Shown one piece after another: positions 51,555 to 63,180 of a stretch of DNA of 64,000 bases. The translations under genes were made by a program, and so were the position numbers. The stretch comes from Sisyra terminalis (taxonomy: Eukaryota; Arthropoda; Insecta; Neuroptera; Sisyridae), in assembly GCA_958496175.1 (NCBI GenBank), contig OY292278.1, positions 41,168,001-41,232,000 on the forward strand, read 5' to 3'. Within the stretch, counting starts at the first letter, position 1. Every line of letters begins with the position of its first letter. The notes beneath the pieces were generated by a model. It was not told the origin of the DNA. It saw only the letters and a program-made list of their open reading frames with translations, and made no database searches.

Positions 51555-51733
51555 ATTGCAATGTATGATGAGAAATGAGTCAAGATCTGGCGCCACCATA
51601 AGTGTATCTGGAGTACTAACTTAAACTGGAACTATGTACTTTTATGTAAGATACCTAAGATAATTTACGTTAGTATTCTAGTTACACTTACGGCGGCGCC
51701 ACATCTCAATACATTTCCCATCATGCATTGCAA
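51555..51733. repeat. Fold-back (palindromic) MITE
   Basis: A left arm at about 51555-51621 (ATTGCAATGTATGATGAGAA to GGAGTACTAAC) is the inverse of a right arm at about 51672-51733 (GTTAGTATTCTAGTTACACT to CATGCATTGCAA). The arms are 60-66 bp and about 80-85% matched, with a loop of about 50 bp. The element starts three bases after the mariner end. Confidence 0.7.
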
Positions 51734-52545
51734 GATTGGAATACTAAAATCAAAAAAATCACAGGTGCAAATATGTAAAATTATACATTTATCTCGGATT
51801 AATTCTACAATTCAACACCATGCAGTACACTATAAAAGTAATTATAATGTGAAATTTCCATTTCTCGTTTCTCATTTGCAAATAGAAAATCCACACTTGT
51901 TAATTTTCTTTGTTTGTCGTAACATAATTTTTACATTTACGGTAGAATAAAATTGCATAAACGTTCTTTACATTACGGATTCGTAACGATTCGACTTATA
52001 TAGAGATTATTTCTCGGAAATAAAAAGAAATAGGAATTCTATGTAATATTGCAGTTCAAGTTGTACTTTTATTTCTTGTTTTTATTCTTTGGCCTATGTC
52101 CAATGAACGATTAGTGAAATCATAATGCAATCGTTTGCCAAATTGTAAAAGAAAGTGCATACAATTGAAATATCTTAAGTGTTGTAACTCTGTTATAATT
52201 TGCTATGAGATAAATTCACATTTGATTAATTAGAAATGTTGATTTTATTCATTGCCATTTAATTATAATATAATTTTATTGTTGTCTTATATTTTTGCGT
52301 GTTTAAAGTGAAAATACGTGGAGTATCAATAATTAAATTTTACTATAAATCTTTTGTTTGATAACAATTGAATATTCATTTACTACTGATTTAATATTGA
52401 TGCAAGGTGGCATTGCTACTTGAATAGTTTTTCAATGTTTATTTAAAATTTACAATTAAAAGTTAATTAGCAAAATGCCAAGGATGCGCTTAAAAAACGT
52501 TAAAGCATTTGTACTTTTCATTATAAGTGCATGGATAATTAAAAA

Positions 52546-53282
52546 TAAACTTGGATCAGGAACGTTGAAATTTGAGAACTGTTCCGAATAGTTTCGTAAT
52601 TATTCCTGTACGTATTGTTCACTCGAATGCAATTTGTACGTAAACTTTGACATATGCCAGAAATGAAGAAGTGACAGTTATTTTCAAATATGTATTTATA
52701 TTATAATGTGTAAAATTACATTTTCGGCTCAAGTCCATTTTAGCACACCCACAATCTAGCAGTATTGTATTTTCGACTTTGTTTTTAATTTAATTCGCGA
52801 TTTTTTTGATGATTTAATTCTAATATAGTATAATTCTCTCTTTTGTGGCTAAATTTTTATTATGAACCGATTTAATCGCGAATTAAATTTAAAACAAAGT
52901 TGAAAATGCAACGTTGCCAGATTGTGGATGTGCTAAAATGGACTTGAACCAAATTTTCTAAATAAAGTTTACTTTTTTATGGGAAAAATACTTGTGAAAA
53001 ACTGTGCTGTATTGTTATTAATGTAAGGAAACTCCAAAACATTTGCGAAATGAAAAATATATTTAGGTAATATTTATTGTCGCATTATTGAACTGTTTAA
53101 TTTTCATGTTCTGTTATATATATTTGATAATACATATTTGAAAATAATCGTCGCTTCTTCATTTCTGGCATATGTCAAAATTTACGTACAAATTGCATTC
53201 GAGTAAACAATACGTACAGGAATAATTACGAAACCATTCGAAACAGTTCTCAAATTTCGACTTTCCTGATCCAAGCTTATAT
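52546..53282. repeat. Large fold-back element with nested inverted repeats
   Basis: Outer arms are 52546-52705 (with GGATCAGGAACGTTGAAATT and TTCGTAATTATTCCTGTACG) and the inverse at about 53105-53282, about 150 bp and roughly 90% identical by eye. Inside lies a second inverted pair at about 52718-52815 and 52863-52970, with ends TCAAGTCCATTTTAGCACA. The right side is about 130 bp longer than the left, so the inner pair may be a separate insertion. The inner right arm shares a 52 bp segment with ATRIP intron 2 (9880-9931). No protein is encoded. Confidence 0.75.
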
Positions 53283-53529
53283 CACAAATACAATCCCTTA
53301 GGTCTTTTTTCACTGTATGTAGTTAACTGAAAGGATAGATTAATATTAGGTTGGTAACTTTGATTTAACCATTTTTGGTCATTTTTAATTGATTTTTCGG
53401 GTTATTGAGACATCAGCACATGATTAGTTAGCAGATAAACTTTATAAATCTATTAAAATTTGTTGAAAGTGTAATTTTCAGTCATGGAAAGGATAATTAT
53501 ATTATTTACTATAAAATCTTATAAATATA

Positions 53530-53660
53530 TAAAAAAAATTCGTGTCACGGTGTTTGTAATCAATCTCTTCCGAAACGGCTGAACCGATTTTTATGTTTTT
53601 TTTTATGTATATTCGGTAAGCATGAGAGGCATAAGAATCGGACGTACCTTTAGTAGATTA
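53530..53660 (+). mobile_element. Helitron-like fragment
   Basis: After an AT-rich ATATATAAAA run the sequence reads TTCGTGTCACGGTGTTTGTA and then CCGAAACGGCTGAACCGATT. This combination is familiar from the left part of insect Helitron-type repeats. No right end was found, and the assignment rests on pattern memory. Confidence 0.4.
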
Positions 53661-54693
53661 AGGTGTCCCTCAACATCTTCAGCATTTTTTTACGCAAACT
53701 TGTCTATATATATTATTTATAATCATTGATGGCTGTGATTTGTTTTGAAAAACACATAGTAACCGTTTGATTTTGACTATTCTCATTTATTGAATTGATG
53801 TGTGAAAATAATTATTTAATTAATTCTTATTTGGGGGGGGGAGTGTTATAAGTACGCGTCATTTTGTTATTTCATTCTGCATTTGTTATGTATTACAATG
53901 CAGTGCGTGCAAATTTGTTTACGATTTATTTTAATTTATAAGAAATATTTTATTTCAAATTTCAAAAACAAATATTACCATCATAGACGTCACGCCGACG
54001 AAGTTGAGGGCATCAGTTAGTAAGGGATAAAATGAAAATTGAAATACTTTTCATTTTTGTTATGGCTTTTATCAGTATGGATTCCATTACTCGTTAGTGT
54101 GAAATGCACATTATTGTACTTTGAACTGTTGATATGAAATAATATAGTTAAACCTTGACGGCCAAAATGCTGACGAAATAATGGCAGCTTTAAGTATGTA
54201 CCTCAGGAATTTGGAACCAGTTTAAGGTATTTATTATTTGTTGTCAATTGTAATTGCATTAACACCTGTTTCCGAATCCATTAGTGACACCTTTGAATCA
54301 ACCTTTTTCTCACATTTTGGACTTTAAGCTTTTACTATGTTATTTTATATCACGAGTTGAGATTATGTAGAATATTTGCAATTTTAACACCAGTTTGGAA
54401 TTTAATCAGTTTCACTTACAATAATGATCATTATGGATCAAAGGTTGGTAATTTGACCTCCAATTTCTGTCTACCTGCATTCTTTCGTACGATTTCAAAA
54501 CAGGTTAATCAATTTCGATAATATTTTGTTTTCAGGTATATATTAGTGTTTTACAAAAAAAAAGTATAAATAATGTCACAAACAAGTCTTATCTAAATAG
54601 TTGTACCAATATTTTATTCTGGTTTTACTTATGGTTCTCATATAAAGACAGCTTTCTTGATAGAAATTTTGTTATTAAATAACGCTAGCTACG

Positions 54694-54720
54694 TTTCGTT
54701 ACGTATCGTAACTTCATCAG
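54694..54720 (-). ncRNA. Hammerhead-ribozyme-like motif, left arm
   Basis: On the minus strand the motif reads CTGATGA, then a six-pair hairpin GTTACG-ATA-CGTAAC, then GAAA. This is the order of the hammerhead catalytic core around stem II. Stems I and III were not established, so self-cleavage is not shown. Confidence 0.5.
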
Positions 54721-55179
54721 GCTTCTATAAAAAAATAAAATAATTACAAAATATGTCAATCATACATAGATTTCAAAACTATAATAATATACATATAATA
54801 TAGATAATATAAAATATTTAGATACTATGGTATTGAGGTTACCTGAAGGTAAATTAATTACGGATTGGTACCAAAAACCCACATCATCTGGAAGACTTCT
54901 AAATTTCCTGTCACATCGTCCAATTTCTCATAAAGCGAGTGTTGTACTGGGACTATTATATAGATCTATACATTTGAGCCATGAATTAATTTTATTTTTA
55001 ATTATTATATTTAATTATTTATAACAATATCTCTTAAAATATTTGTAATATTTTGAAATTTTTAGTAGTTATTATTTAATTACAAATATTTTATATTATC
55101 TATATATGTATATTATTATAGTATTGAAATTTATGTATGATTGACATATTTTGTAATTATTTTAATTTTTTATAGAAGC

Positions 55180-55206
55180 CTGATGAAGTTACGATACGTA
55201 ACGAAA
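55180..55206 (+). ncRNA. Hammerhead-ribozyme-like motif, right arm
   Basis: Same core as the left arm but on the plus strand: CTGATGA at 55180-55186, stem II GTTACG/CGTAAC at 55188-55202, GAAA at 55203-55206. Both core and stem are intact. Hammerhead motifs are established in the terminal repeats of Penelope-like elements. Confidence 0.5.
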
Positions 55207-56143
55207 CGTAGCTAATTGAATAGTAAAAATATTAATTTAAAAAAAATCGATCTTAAACAACCTGAATTGTCTTCGTATTTAAAAAAATAAAAGGTGAGAT
55301 CTGAATTTTATCATCTATTTTCTAATTAAGTTCAACTAATTTTTCTTCAGAAAAAAAGGTACCTATTAAGTATTTACGTTTAATTATTAATAATAAAAGT
55401 AACATTCAGAAGAAGTTCGATTAAAATAAATTAATGGATACCCATTAATTAAACTCTTTAATTTGATATCTATGTTATTTTTTATGATATGAAAAAATCA
55501 GCACCATATTGATCATTATGGATCAAAGGTTGGTAATTTGAACGTAAATTTCTGTCTACCTGTATTATTTCGTACGATTCACTGACACGACTGATAAATG
55601 GAAGAAAAAACAGATTTTTTATCTTGAATTATAAATTAACATTCGTTGAACATAAAATAAATCAAACCATACAAATTTTGTACCTTAAATTCAGTGTCAC
55701 AATCGCACAATCGCTACGTGACTGAAATTACTTCCTGAAATCAGCCTTTTCCTGTGCATTCAACGTAATGTAGCACTTTTTCTAAATAATTTGTGCAATT
55801 TTTCCTCTTCAAAAAAAGGGAAGTTATCATTTAACGCGGTATGCAACAGTGGAAAAATCAATGTCTTTTATATTTAAACTTCTTGAGGCGTTTTTCCTCG
55901 AATCCAATAAAGTGCAAATAATAATTTAAATGAGTGCTGCGAATATGTTTTGCACGTCTAAGGGATATAAAGTGCAAGATTCGAGTTGAAACCCTCTTTG
56001 ATTCCAACCCTTATTTCGCAACCAACTTGAACACTTTCCCCCTACGATTATATATAATATTTTTGCCACAAACTTCCCTTTCGTTTGGATTCAAAAATGA
56101 TTGCATCAAGTCGGTTTCGTGTGTTGTCACCCATAACTTAAGT

Positions 56144-56166
56144 CTATATATATATATATATATATT
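56144..56166. repeat. (TA)n microsatellite
   Basis: About eleven TA units in a row. The surrounding 55580-56796 stretch has no recognised gene. Confidence 0.8.
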
Positions 56167-56938
56167 CCCTAAGAATACAATTAAGAGATTAAAAAGATTA
56201 GAAAAGGTGCGGAAAATGATGAAAGATAAGGCTTGGGAATCTATAAAATGGCAGGCAGCTAATTGTATAACAGTATAGCACACGATATTGTAAAGGGGAT
56301 GGAAAAAAATCTTTTTGCCCAAAAAAAAAATAGTCTTGGTAGTATTATATGAAAGATACATATGTATATATAGATGTTGCGGTGCAAAGTTCAACTCATA
56401 TCACATTTAAATACATTCAAAACTACCTACGTAAAACATTTTTGCGTTTGTGTAGGAAAAATATAAATATTTAAAATAAATCGTAAGGACGAGAGAATTC
56501 TTACACCAAAATACTATCGCATTTTTATCGGTTAAATCGTCTTAAATTGATTGTACTTATACCTACTTCAAAGTTTAAAATTTACGTCGATTTTTTAATT
56601 AAAAAGCAATTTCATAGTTTAAAAAAATAGGGGAAGGGTGGGTAACACGTGGTATCACTTTTGTTTCCCCAACAGGGCATTTTAATGAAGTGGAACCCTT
56701 TCAAGTATAAACACAAAACTCTGCATTTTGACCATCATTTGTAAATTTTTAAATTGAAGATAAGTTTATTTGTTTTTCTGAAAACATACTAGAGGGTGTG
56801 TATACAATATATAGAGTAAATTGTGGCCAATTTATGTAGTATAATTTAATATAAACTATATATAAAAATCATACCATAAACATAAATTTGAACAGAAATT
56901 CAAACAAAAATATTTGTGACGTATTACCTAGATACGTA

Positions 56939-56965
56939 TTTCGATTGCCAAGCAATCTTCATCAG
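56939..56965 (-). ncRNA. Hammerhead-ribozyme-like motif
   Basis: Reads CTGATGA, A, stem II GATTGC-TTG-GCAATC, then GAAA on the minus strand. The core is complete around stem II. The family differs from that at 54694 and 55180 in stem II sequence. Confidence 0.5.
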
Positions 56966-57049
56966 TGGTCATCGAGTAGTTTGGATCACTCCGTAACTGC
57001 TTTGTGATGATTCGTTGTGAATCATCACAAAGCAGTTACGTGATGACCA

Positions 57050-57076
57050 CTGAGGAAGATTGTTTGGCAATCGAAA
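57050..57076 (+). ncRNA. Damaged hammerhead-ribozyme-like motif
   Basis: Reads CTGAGGA (the T of CTGATGA is changed to G), then GATTGT-TTG-GCAATC with one G-U pair, then GAAA. The change hits a conserved core base, so this copy is probably inactive. Confidence 0.45.
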
Positions 57077-57218
57077 TACGTATCTGGACAATACGTCACG
57101 AATATTTTTGTTTGAACTTCTGTTCAAATTTGTGTTTGTGGTATGATTTTTATATATTATTATATTAAATTATACTACATAAATTGGACTGCAATATATC
57201 TTATATATTGTATACACA

Positions 57219-60200
57219 GTATAACTGTTCAAAGTCAGCGAAAAAATTTTATTTTGATACTTGAGGGTGACAGTAAGGAAATGTAGTTAAAGGTGGCAAT
57301 AACTACCTTGATAGTATTCAAAAATTAAAAGTTTGATACACAATAAAGCGATGCAGGTGCCAATAAAAAGTAGACACTAAAAGAGTTTTGATCAATTTTA
57401 TGTACATACCTTTGAAAAATTTTGTTCTGAATAAGCAATGATAACTAATTATTGGTATTTTAACTCGGAGACTCCGGGATCGGTGATATTTCTCCGGAAT
57501 TCGGATATTTAATAAAATTCTACGGGTTAAGTGCTAATAGAAGTATGATAAATATAACACAACTGAATATAATATACTTTTAATTACGGATATGCTACTA
57601 TTGCGATGAATTACGGTTTAGACTTTAGTAGCAATTCCACAAATTCCAGCAAATTAACATCGTAAATCTCGATTTTTATTATGTTATATAGTTAGTGGTG
57701 AGGCTTTTTTTTTTTCTCCGGGTCAGCGATGTTTAAACTGTAATGATTAATTTTAAAGATTAAAATTTGATAATGGATATTTTAAGAATTTTTTTAGGTT
57801 TATTTTATTCAGGGGAAAGGGGTAAGAATTGCACCTATTCGAATATGAGCTTATGTTATCAAAAAAGTGACTAACACCCTTTCAAAAAAGGCAATGTATC
57901 AATCGACAAAAATTTATATATCGACATCTTTGACCAGTGGACCCCAATATTGGGCGGATAGTAGTTCCAAATTGCTAGTCAACGGGCACCACGGTGCCCG
58001 CAGATCTTTATCCATGTGCAAACCATTGGTTAGTGGGTTAGTCCCACTGGATAGTCACTATCGTTAAAAATGTTAAAAAGTTTTTCAAAAGTTTTATTAT
58101 TCCTATGCCGTCCTCATGTCTAATTTTTTTTTCGAGCTGCGCCTGTAGCACTAACTTACCATCGTTTTAGCAAATATTAGTGTTTCCGGTATTGTGCATT
58201 TGTCGACTAATAATCGTTAATGTTTAATTTTTTGAAAATTCCTATAAGAATAATCAGTCCAAATCATTTTATTCGATTACCATAACATTGAAACATTTTG
58301 CACTTTTTTATCGGACATCCTTCTGGTGAAATTTTGGTCGTAATACCTCTTCGTTTCGATATTAAAAAATTTAAACAAGTTGTTCCCGAAAAATAGTTCT
58401 CCTAACATCCTCGATATTGTTTGCATCTCTGGGAAATACATTAAGACCGTAGGAACCTTCGAAAGCATTATTGTTTCTGGTAAATCAAAATTTGACAACT
58501 CTTCACTGTTTCTACTCGACCCGATTTAGTATGACACCAACGTGAGACCACCGGACATCATAGTGTTAATAATAATCAACAATAAAGCCCGCCACTTTAC
58601 TAGCATGCTAAAATCTGATCTTAGATTCAAAAAGATTGAGAACCCCTGTTCAAAGCCAATGTTTCTTCTTGTCTAATGAATTACCACCCTCTGCAATGAA
58701 ATCTCCAGATAGTATCACTACCTTAAATGAATCAATATTTAAATGAATCTATGTATTTTGAATGTATATATGTACATAGAAATCAAATAATTAACCAATA
58801 CGTTATGGCTAATAGTTCCTAATTTTGCAAACAATCTTGAGGATTAGCATCAATATAGTATTTTCTTAGTAAAAACTATAATTTTTATTTTGGAATTTAT
58901 ATCACTGTTTTTCTTTTTTTACTCTTTTCCTTTGGATCAAAATCCTAGCTATATTCAGGGTATTCTCCTTAACCATTCTAACCTACCCAAAGCTTTATCG
59001 TCTGCTTTTTTAATTACATTAGTTTTACTTTGTTTAGAGCTTAAGACTTTTGTAAAAATGCGTTCAAAGTTATTAAAAATCCATGATTATCGTAAATCAA
59101 TTTAATCACACAAATTTTCGTCAAAAATTATTGTGAAACATGCTGTATTTTTAAGGCTTATTACTATATTAAGCCATATTTACAATGATTCGTAGTAATA
59201 CGACTATGGTTCATTGAAAACTTAATAAATTGCTTAAATATGAACATACCAGTTTCATATGGGTATTCACCGAACTCTTTTTGGAGAAATAAAATATGAT
59301 TTTTTCAAATTCAAAACATAGGTATATACTTATACAAACAGCAATTGCACAAAATAAAAAAAAAGAACATTAAAATATTATGTCCACCGAACCTGTAAGA
59401 CTGACTCACCGAACCCCCGATTAAGAACCACTGGTTTTAAACTTGAGTTGATAAAGAGAGCCGCATTAAAAGTGTCAGGACCTACACATCCCTTTTCTAG
59501 ATTTCAATGTAACATTAAATATCGATTTATTTGTTCTTAGTATTGCGATTGATTCACTTATTAACAGAACTATGACATTTGATTCCCCACTTCATCGTTT
59601 TATCCAAGTTATGATTTTTTGTTACACCCTAAAACAAATACCAAAAATGAGTGTACTTCTGCGAAAAATAATTCATAATCTTGTAAACTTTGAAACATTA
59701 AATTGTATTGTTTTTATATTCTTTTGTTCATCAACTGGTCTAAAACTGCAACATCTTGAAAAAATTTGAAAGGCGATTTATTTTTACATTGTCTTCCATG
59801 ATGCAATTGATTGCAGTCGCGTATTGCAAGGTAACCCAAATTAAAGTCATCAAGGCTTTTCATATAAATCTCACTTTTGGCAACCATTGGTAACGAAATC
59901 AAAATTATTATCAAAATTCATCCCAACTTGTTGGCGACAATAAGCGTTTGTACATGTGTAAAGTTCATTATCCAATTTGAATAAATTTAAGACAAAAAAA
60001 AAATGGAGACGAATATATTTACTTATATTTTCATGAGTGAACGACCTTCATCTCATTCATTGAACACATGAGATGAAAGTTGCATTTTTTCTGTTTATTT
60101 TCAAATGGATTTGATCGTAATTTATGAATGTGTTGGACATAGAAATCGGGGCAATCTGTTGTTCAAATCAAAAGAAATTGGCGAAATTTTTATGTACACG

Positions 60201-60574
60201 TTTTCGATATAAACGCAAAAATTATTTCCAACATCAAAATCACATATTGTACAAATATAAATATTATTTTCTGGGTATCCAACACGAAGATATGAGATTG
60301 GTAATGAGATTTTAATGACATTTTAAAATATCTCACCCCTGAGTAACCCTATTCCAGAGGTTAGTAAACCATGAGCGCAATAGCCATATGTGATTCTTTA
60401 AATACGTTATTGTAGTCCTTTGGATTTTAAATGTTCAATTATATAGTGGAATTCCATTTTCTGATTCGAATTAGAAGAGCTAAACATTTGTATACAATTG
60501 GCTTATTTATATATTTGCTACTCTGTTTTCTTTAAAATCGACGGATTCACTACCTAAAATTCATAATTTTAATA
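57219..60574. other. AT-rich stretch with scattered terminal-repeat remains
   Basis: No gene is recognised. Two hAT-like right ends occur: AGATTGAGAACCCCTG near 58633-58648 and CGATTAAGAACCACTGG near 59418-59434, the latter preceded by CACCGAACCCCCG. A stretch at 57941-58050 is bordered by CCAGTGG and its inverse CCACTGG and contains the palindrome GGGCACCACGGTGCCC. A hairpin TTCATCTCAT / ATGAGATGAA is at about 60048-60077. None could be completed into a full element. Confidence 0.35.
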
Positions 60575-61089
60575 TACCTATCCCCCGATTTACACTGAAG
60601 ATAGGTTCCAGACAAATCCGTGTAAAATGAAATCTTTGTTTTTCCTATATAAAACCGTGTACAACGAAAAAAACTGCGCAATTAAGGCATTTATTCAAAT
60701 GGAACAAGAGTAAAACATATCCAGAAACTTTAAACTAGGTATAGTTTGTCCAAAAATGGCGTGATGTAGTGAACTTATTCTAAAAATGACAACAAAAATA
60801 GAAACGAAATATTTTTTCAAAAAGTACCTGCTGAAATAACAAATTCAGGTATGTTCGAAATTAATTCGCTATCACTTTGAGGAACTACCAGAAAGGGGAA
60901 CCCTTTGTTATTGCAATCAGTGTTGCCAAATGAAAGATACTCAAAAATAATTTCAACATATGTATTGTGGATATGATTATGTAACCAAAAATACATTTTT
61001 AGAAATTTTCCGAATTTCATTAGTTTATGAACCGTGTAAAAGCGAAATCGTGTAAAACGAGTATCGTGTAAATCGGGGGATAGGTGTAT
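60575..61089. mobile_element. Terminal-inverted-repeat element, 0.5 kb, TA-flanked
   Basis: The ends are CCTATCCCCCGATTTACAC at 60577-60595 and its perfect 19 bp inverse at 61066-61084, each close to a TA. Further short GTGTAAAA units follow inside the right end (CCGTGTAAAAGCG, CGTGTAAAACGAG). This is the layout of a non-autonomous Tc1/mariner or pogo-like element. No transposase frame is present. Confidence 0.65.
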
Positions 61090-62974
61090 ATAGAAAACAT
61101 TTTTATAACTTGGGAAAATATTATTTTCTTGATAAAATTAATAAGAATTTTATTCTTTCAATTGAAACGAATTACGGCGATTAAATTTCTCGAGATAGAA
61201 CACTAAAGATATGATTTGAAAAAAATTTCAATTTAAAAAAAAATCGAAAAATTTCCTCAAAAGTGAATGTATTTTTTCTCCATTTTCAAGGGATTTAGAA
61301 TGTTTATTATCCTATTCTAATTTTTAAGGATTATTGCATCCTAGCACTGGTTTTAAACTCGTTAATCCCACTTTTTTTAGTAGATAGACAACTAATGGAA
61401 TTTCTATGAATATTGCAGGTCCAGCTATGTCCAGACGATCCCAGAAAATTAAGATGGTTCTTGATTAAAAATCATTAGGGGAATTCCCCGTCGCCACTTT
61501 TGACAGATTTTTTTTAAATTTTCTCTTAGAATATGACTCATGATGTTTATTCTTCTTTTTACCATTGCATTGTTTCTATTCTTTTTTAATATATTAGGAG
61601 GACCAGAAAGTAATATCGTTTCCTGACCTACAGACATTCAATTGCCTTTTATCGGCTTATAAGTTATTTCAAAGTCCTACTAAAGAGCTTTCTGATTAGA
61701 GTGGCTTATTAACTTGTAAAATATTAAAAAATATTTATTATTATACTAAAATTTATATCAAAATGGTAAAACAAATGACCAAAGGACACAAATTCGATAT
61801 TGTATGCGAGTTTATTTGAGCTTCACGGGGTAGTAACACAAAGTTGCTAAAAAAAGAATTTTAAATATTTATTTTTTAAATATCTTTTAATAGATTGTTG
61901 AAAAAAACTTTAAACAATAAGAAGTTAAGGGAGGAAGTGGTAACAAATCCATGTCAGATAGTCAAAAATCTATTAAAAATACTTAATCAATTTTAGTCGA
62001 CCAATCAAATATCCATAAGTTTCCCAGAATTGTCAATAGAAAAACTTTATTCTGTAACACGATAATGCAAGACTTCTCTGCATAAGAAAAGCCCTTGAAA
62101 TCACTGATGAAGGGTAGATGATATTGCCGTCTCCACCATAATGATTCATCATTTTCTAAGAGGTAAAAAATTGGAAATTTAAATGATGTTTAAAATATGA
62201 TTTTCCGATATTTTGTCTAGTAATCAATTGATTTTTACTAATTAGGCATTGAAAGTTTGCAATCTAGATGTCAAAAGGTTGATGATATTTTAATTTATGT
62301 TTTAATTTTATATTAGAAAAATAGCATTACTTTCCGGTCCCCTTATCATTTAAATAGTCCCTATATTGTTTTTTAGTTTCTGTAGTTTTAGTCCTAATTT
62401 TTCATTCAAGAGATACGATTTACTTTTCCAGCTATTTATTTTTTACGTTAATTGTATCAAACTAGTAAATGCAACAGTTTCGGTTTCTTTTCTCCATGTT
62501 TTCATAACTTCTTCGTTTGTAAATCCCTTCCAATGTTTAATAAACGAGTTAATATCCTTTATAGTTCCTTTCTTACTTAAATTGTAAAATGTACAAAATC
62601 GTCAACTTATTTTATAGCTATGGGGGCATTCCATGAGAAATAGGAAAATGACTTTGAATTAATAATTCCTCTTATTATTTTAAATTTAGCCCTTACTTAT
62701 AATAAAAATTATAAATTTTACTAATATCAAAAGAATTTTTTCTAAAACGATAAAAAATGGATTTTTTGGTTTGGTTAACATTCGAGTACAAGTTAGTATA
62801 TGTATTCATGGGAAATGTTCCTGTTAGCAACATTGGTTTTAACCATCTAATTAATTTCAGCAAGTTTACTATTATATTCAGAAGACCAATAACATTATAA
62901 ACAAAAGGACTACGATTTGTTTAATCGAAAAGATACGTTAGTTTTTGTATATTTCGTGTTTGAATATAAGATAA
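61090..62974. other. AT-rich stretch without recognised features
   Basis: Short open frames occur but none resembles a protein family, and no repeat pairs were noticed. Confidence 0.5.
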
Positions 62975-62977
62975 TTA

Positions 62978-63180
62978 CATGTCCCACCAGTCACACAAAA
63001 AGATACAAAAGTTGTTTTTTTAACCTCAAACCGTCCTAATTCATTTTTTTTTTCTTGGTAAAAGTAAAAATAAACTTGTCTTAAATAATTTAAACTTCCT
63101 ATGATTGTTAAAAAGTCTATATTTGAGTCTCTAGGTTCTTTTAGAATATGTACCACCAGTCACATGTGACTGGTGGGACT
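62978..63180. repeat. Inverted-repeat element with GTCCCACCAGTCACA ends
   Basis: GTCCCACCAGTCACAC at about 62980 is inverted as TGTGACTGGTGGGAC ending at about 63179. Directly abutting it, CCACCAGTCACATGTGACTGGTGG (63154-63177) forms a perfect 24 bp palindrome. A related GTCCCACTAGTCACAC occurs again near 63943. No coding capacity is seen in the first interval. Confidence 0.5.

Larger units (their letters stand above)
54686..55214 (+). mobile_element. Penelope-like element fragment with inverted ends
   Basis: The open frame at 54827-54983 encodes LPEGKLITDWYQKPTSSGRL and then LNFLSHRPISHKASVVLGLL, the WY-KPT-SGR-L-SxHP segment of Penelope-like reverse transcriptases. It is flanked by inverted copies of about 130 bp, 54686-54819 and 55083-55214, about 93% identical by eye. 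Each arm ends in a motif with hammerhead-ribozyme core elements (listed separately). The remaining reverse transcriptase and the GIY-YIG endonuclease are absent, so the copy is dead. Confidence 0.75.
54425..55579. repeat. Direct repeat of about 70 bp around the Penelope-like fragment
   Basis: A segment at 54425-54495 (TGATCATTATGGATCAAAGG and onward to TTCGTACGATT) recurs at 55510-55579 in the same orientation, about 90% identical by eye. The Penelope-like fragment lies between the two copies. Confidence 0.7.
56797..57218. repeat. Long palindrome built from two head-to-head Penelope-type ends
   Basis: The 422 bp region is an inverted repeat with arms of about 200 bp, from TGTGTATACAATATATAGAG to the inverse ending near 57218. 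The centre is a tight hairpin, GATGATTCGTTGTGAATCATC, near 57006-57026. Each arm carries a hammerhead-like core: minus strand 56939-56965 and plus strand 57050-57076. Arm identity is about 85-90% by eye, with a short extra segment (GTAGTTTGGATCACT) near the centre of the left arm. Confidence 0.8.

Noticed and set aside
55934..56394. Overlapping frames of 114 and 127 codons on opposite strands
   Set aside because: They share an AT-rich region around a (TA)n run and encode repetitive Tyr/Ile sequence. Not gene-like.
57941..58050. Possible hAT MITE with CCAGTGG ends
   Set aside because: The match at the ends is only 7 bp and the flanks (CTTTGACC and GATAGTCA) do not form a target duplication.
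58890..59105. 71-codon plus-strand frame near a hAT-like end
   Set aside because: Hydrophobic and Phe-rich, with no transposase motifs on either strand.
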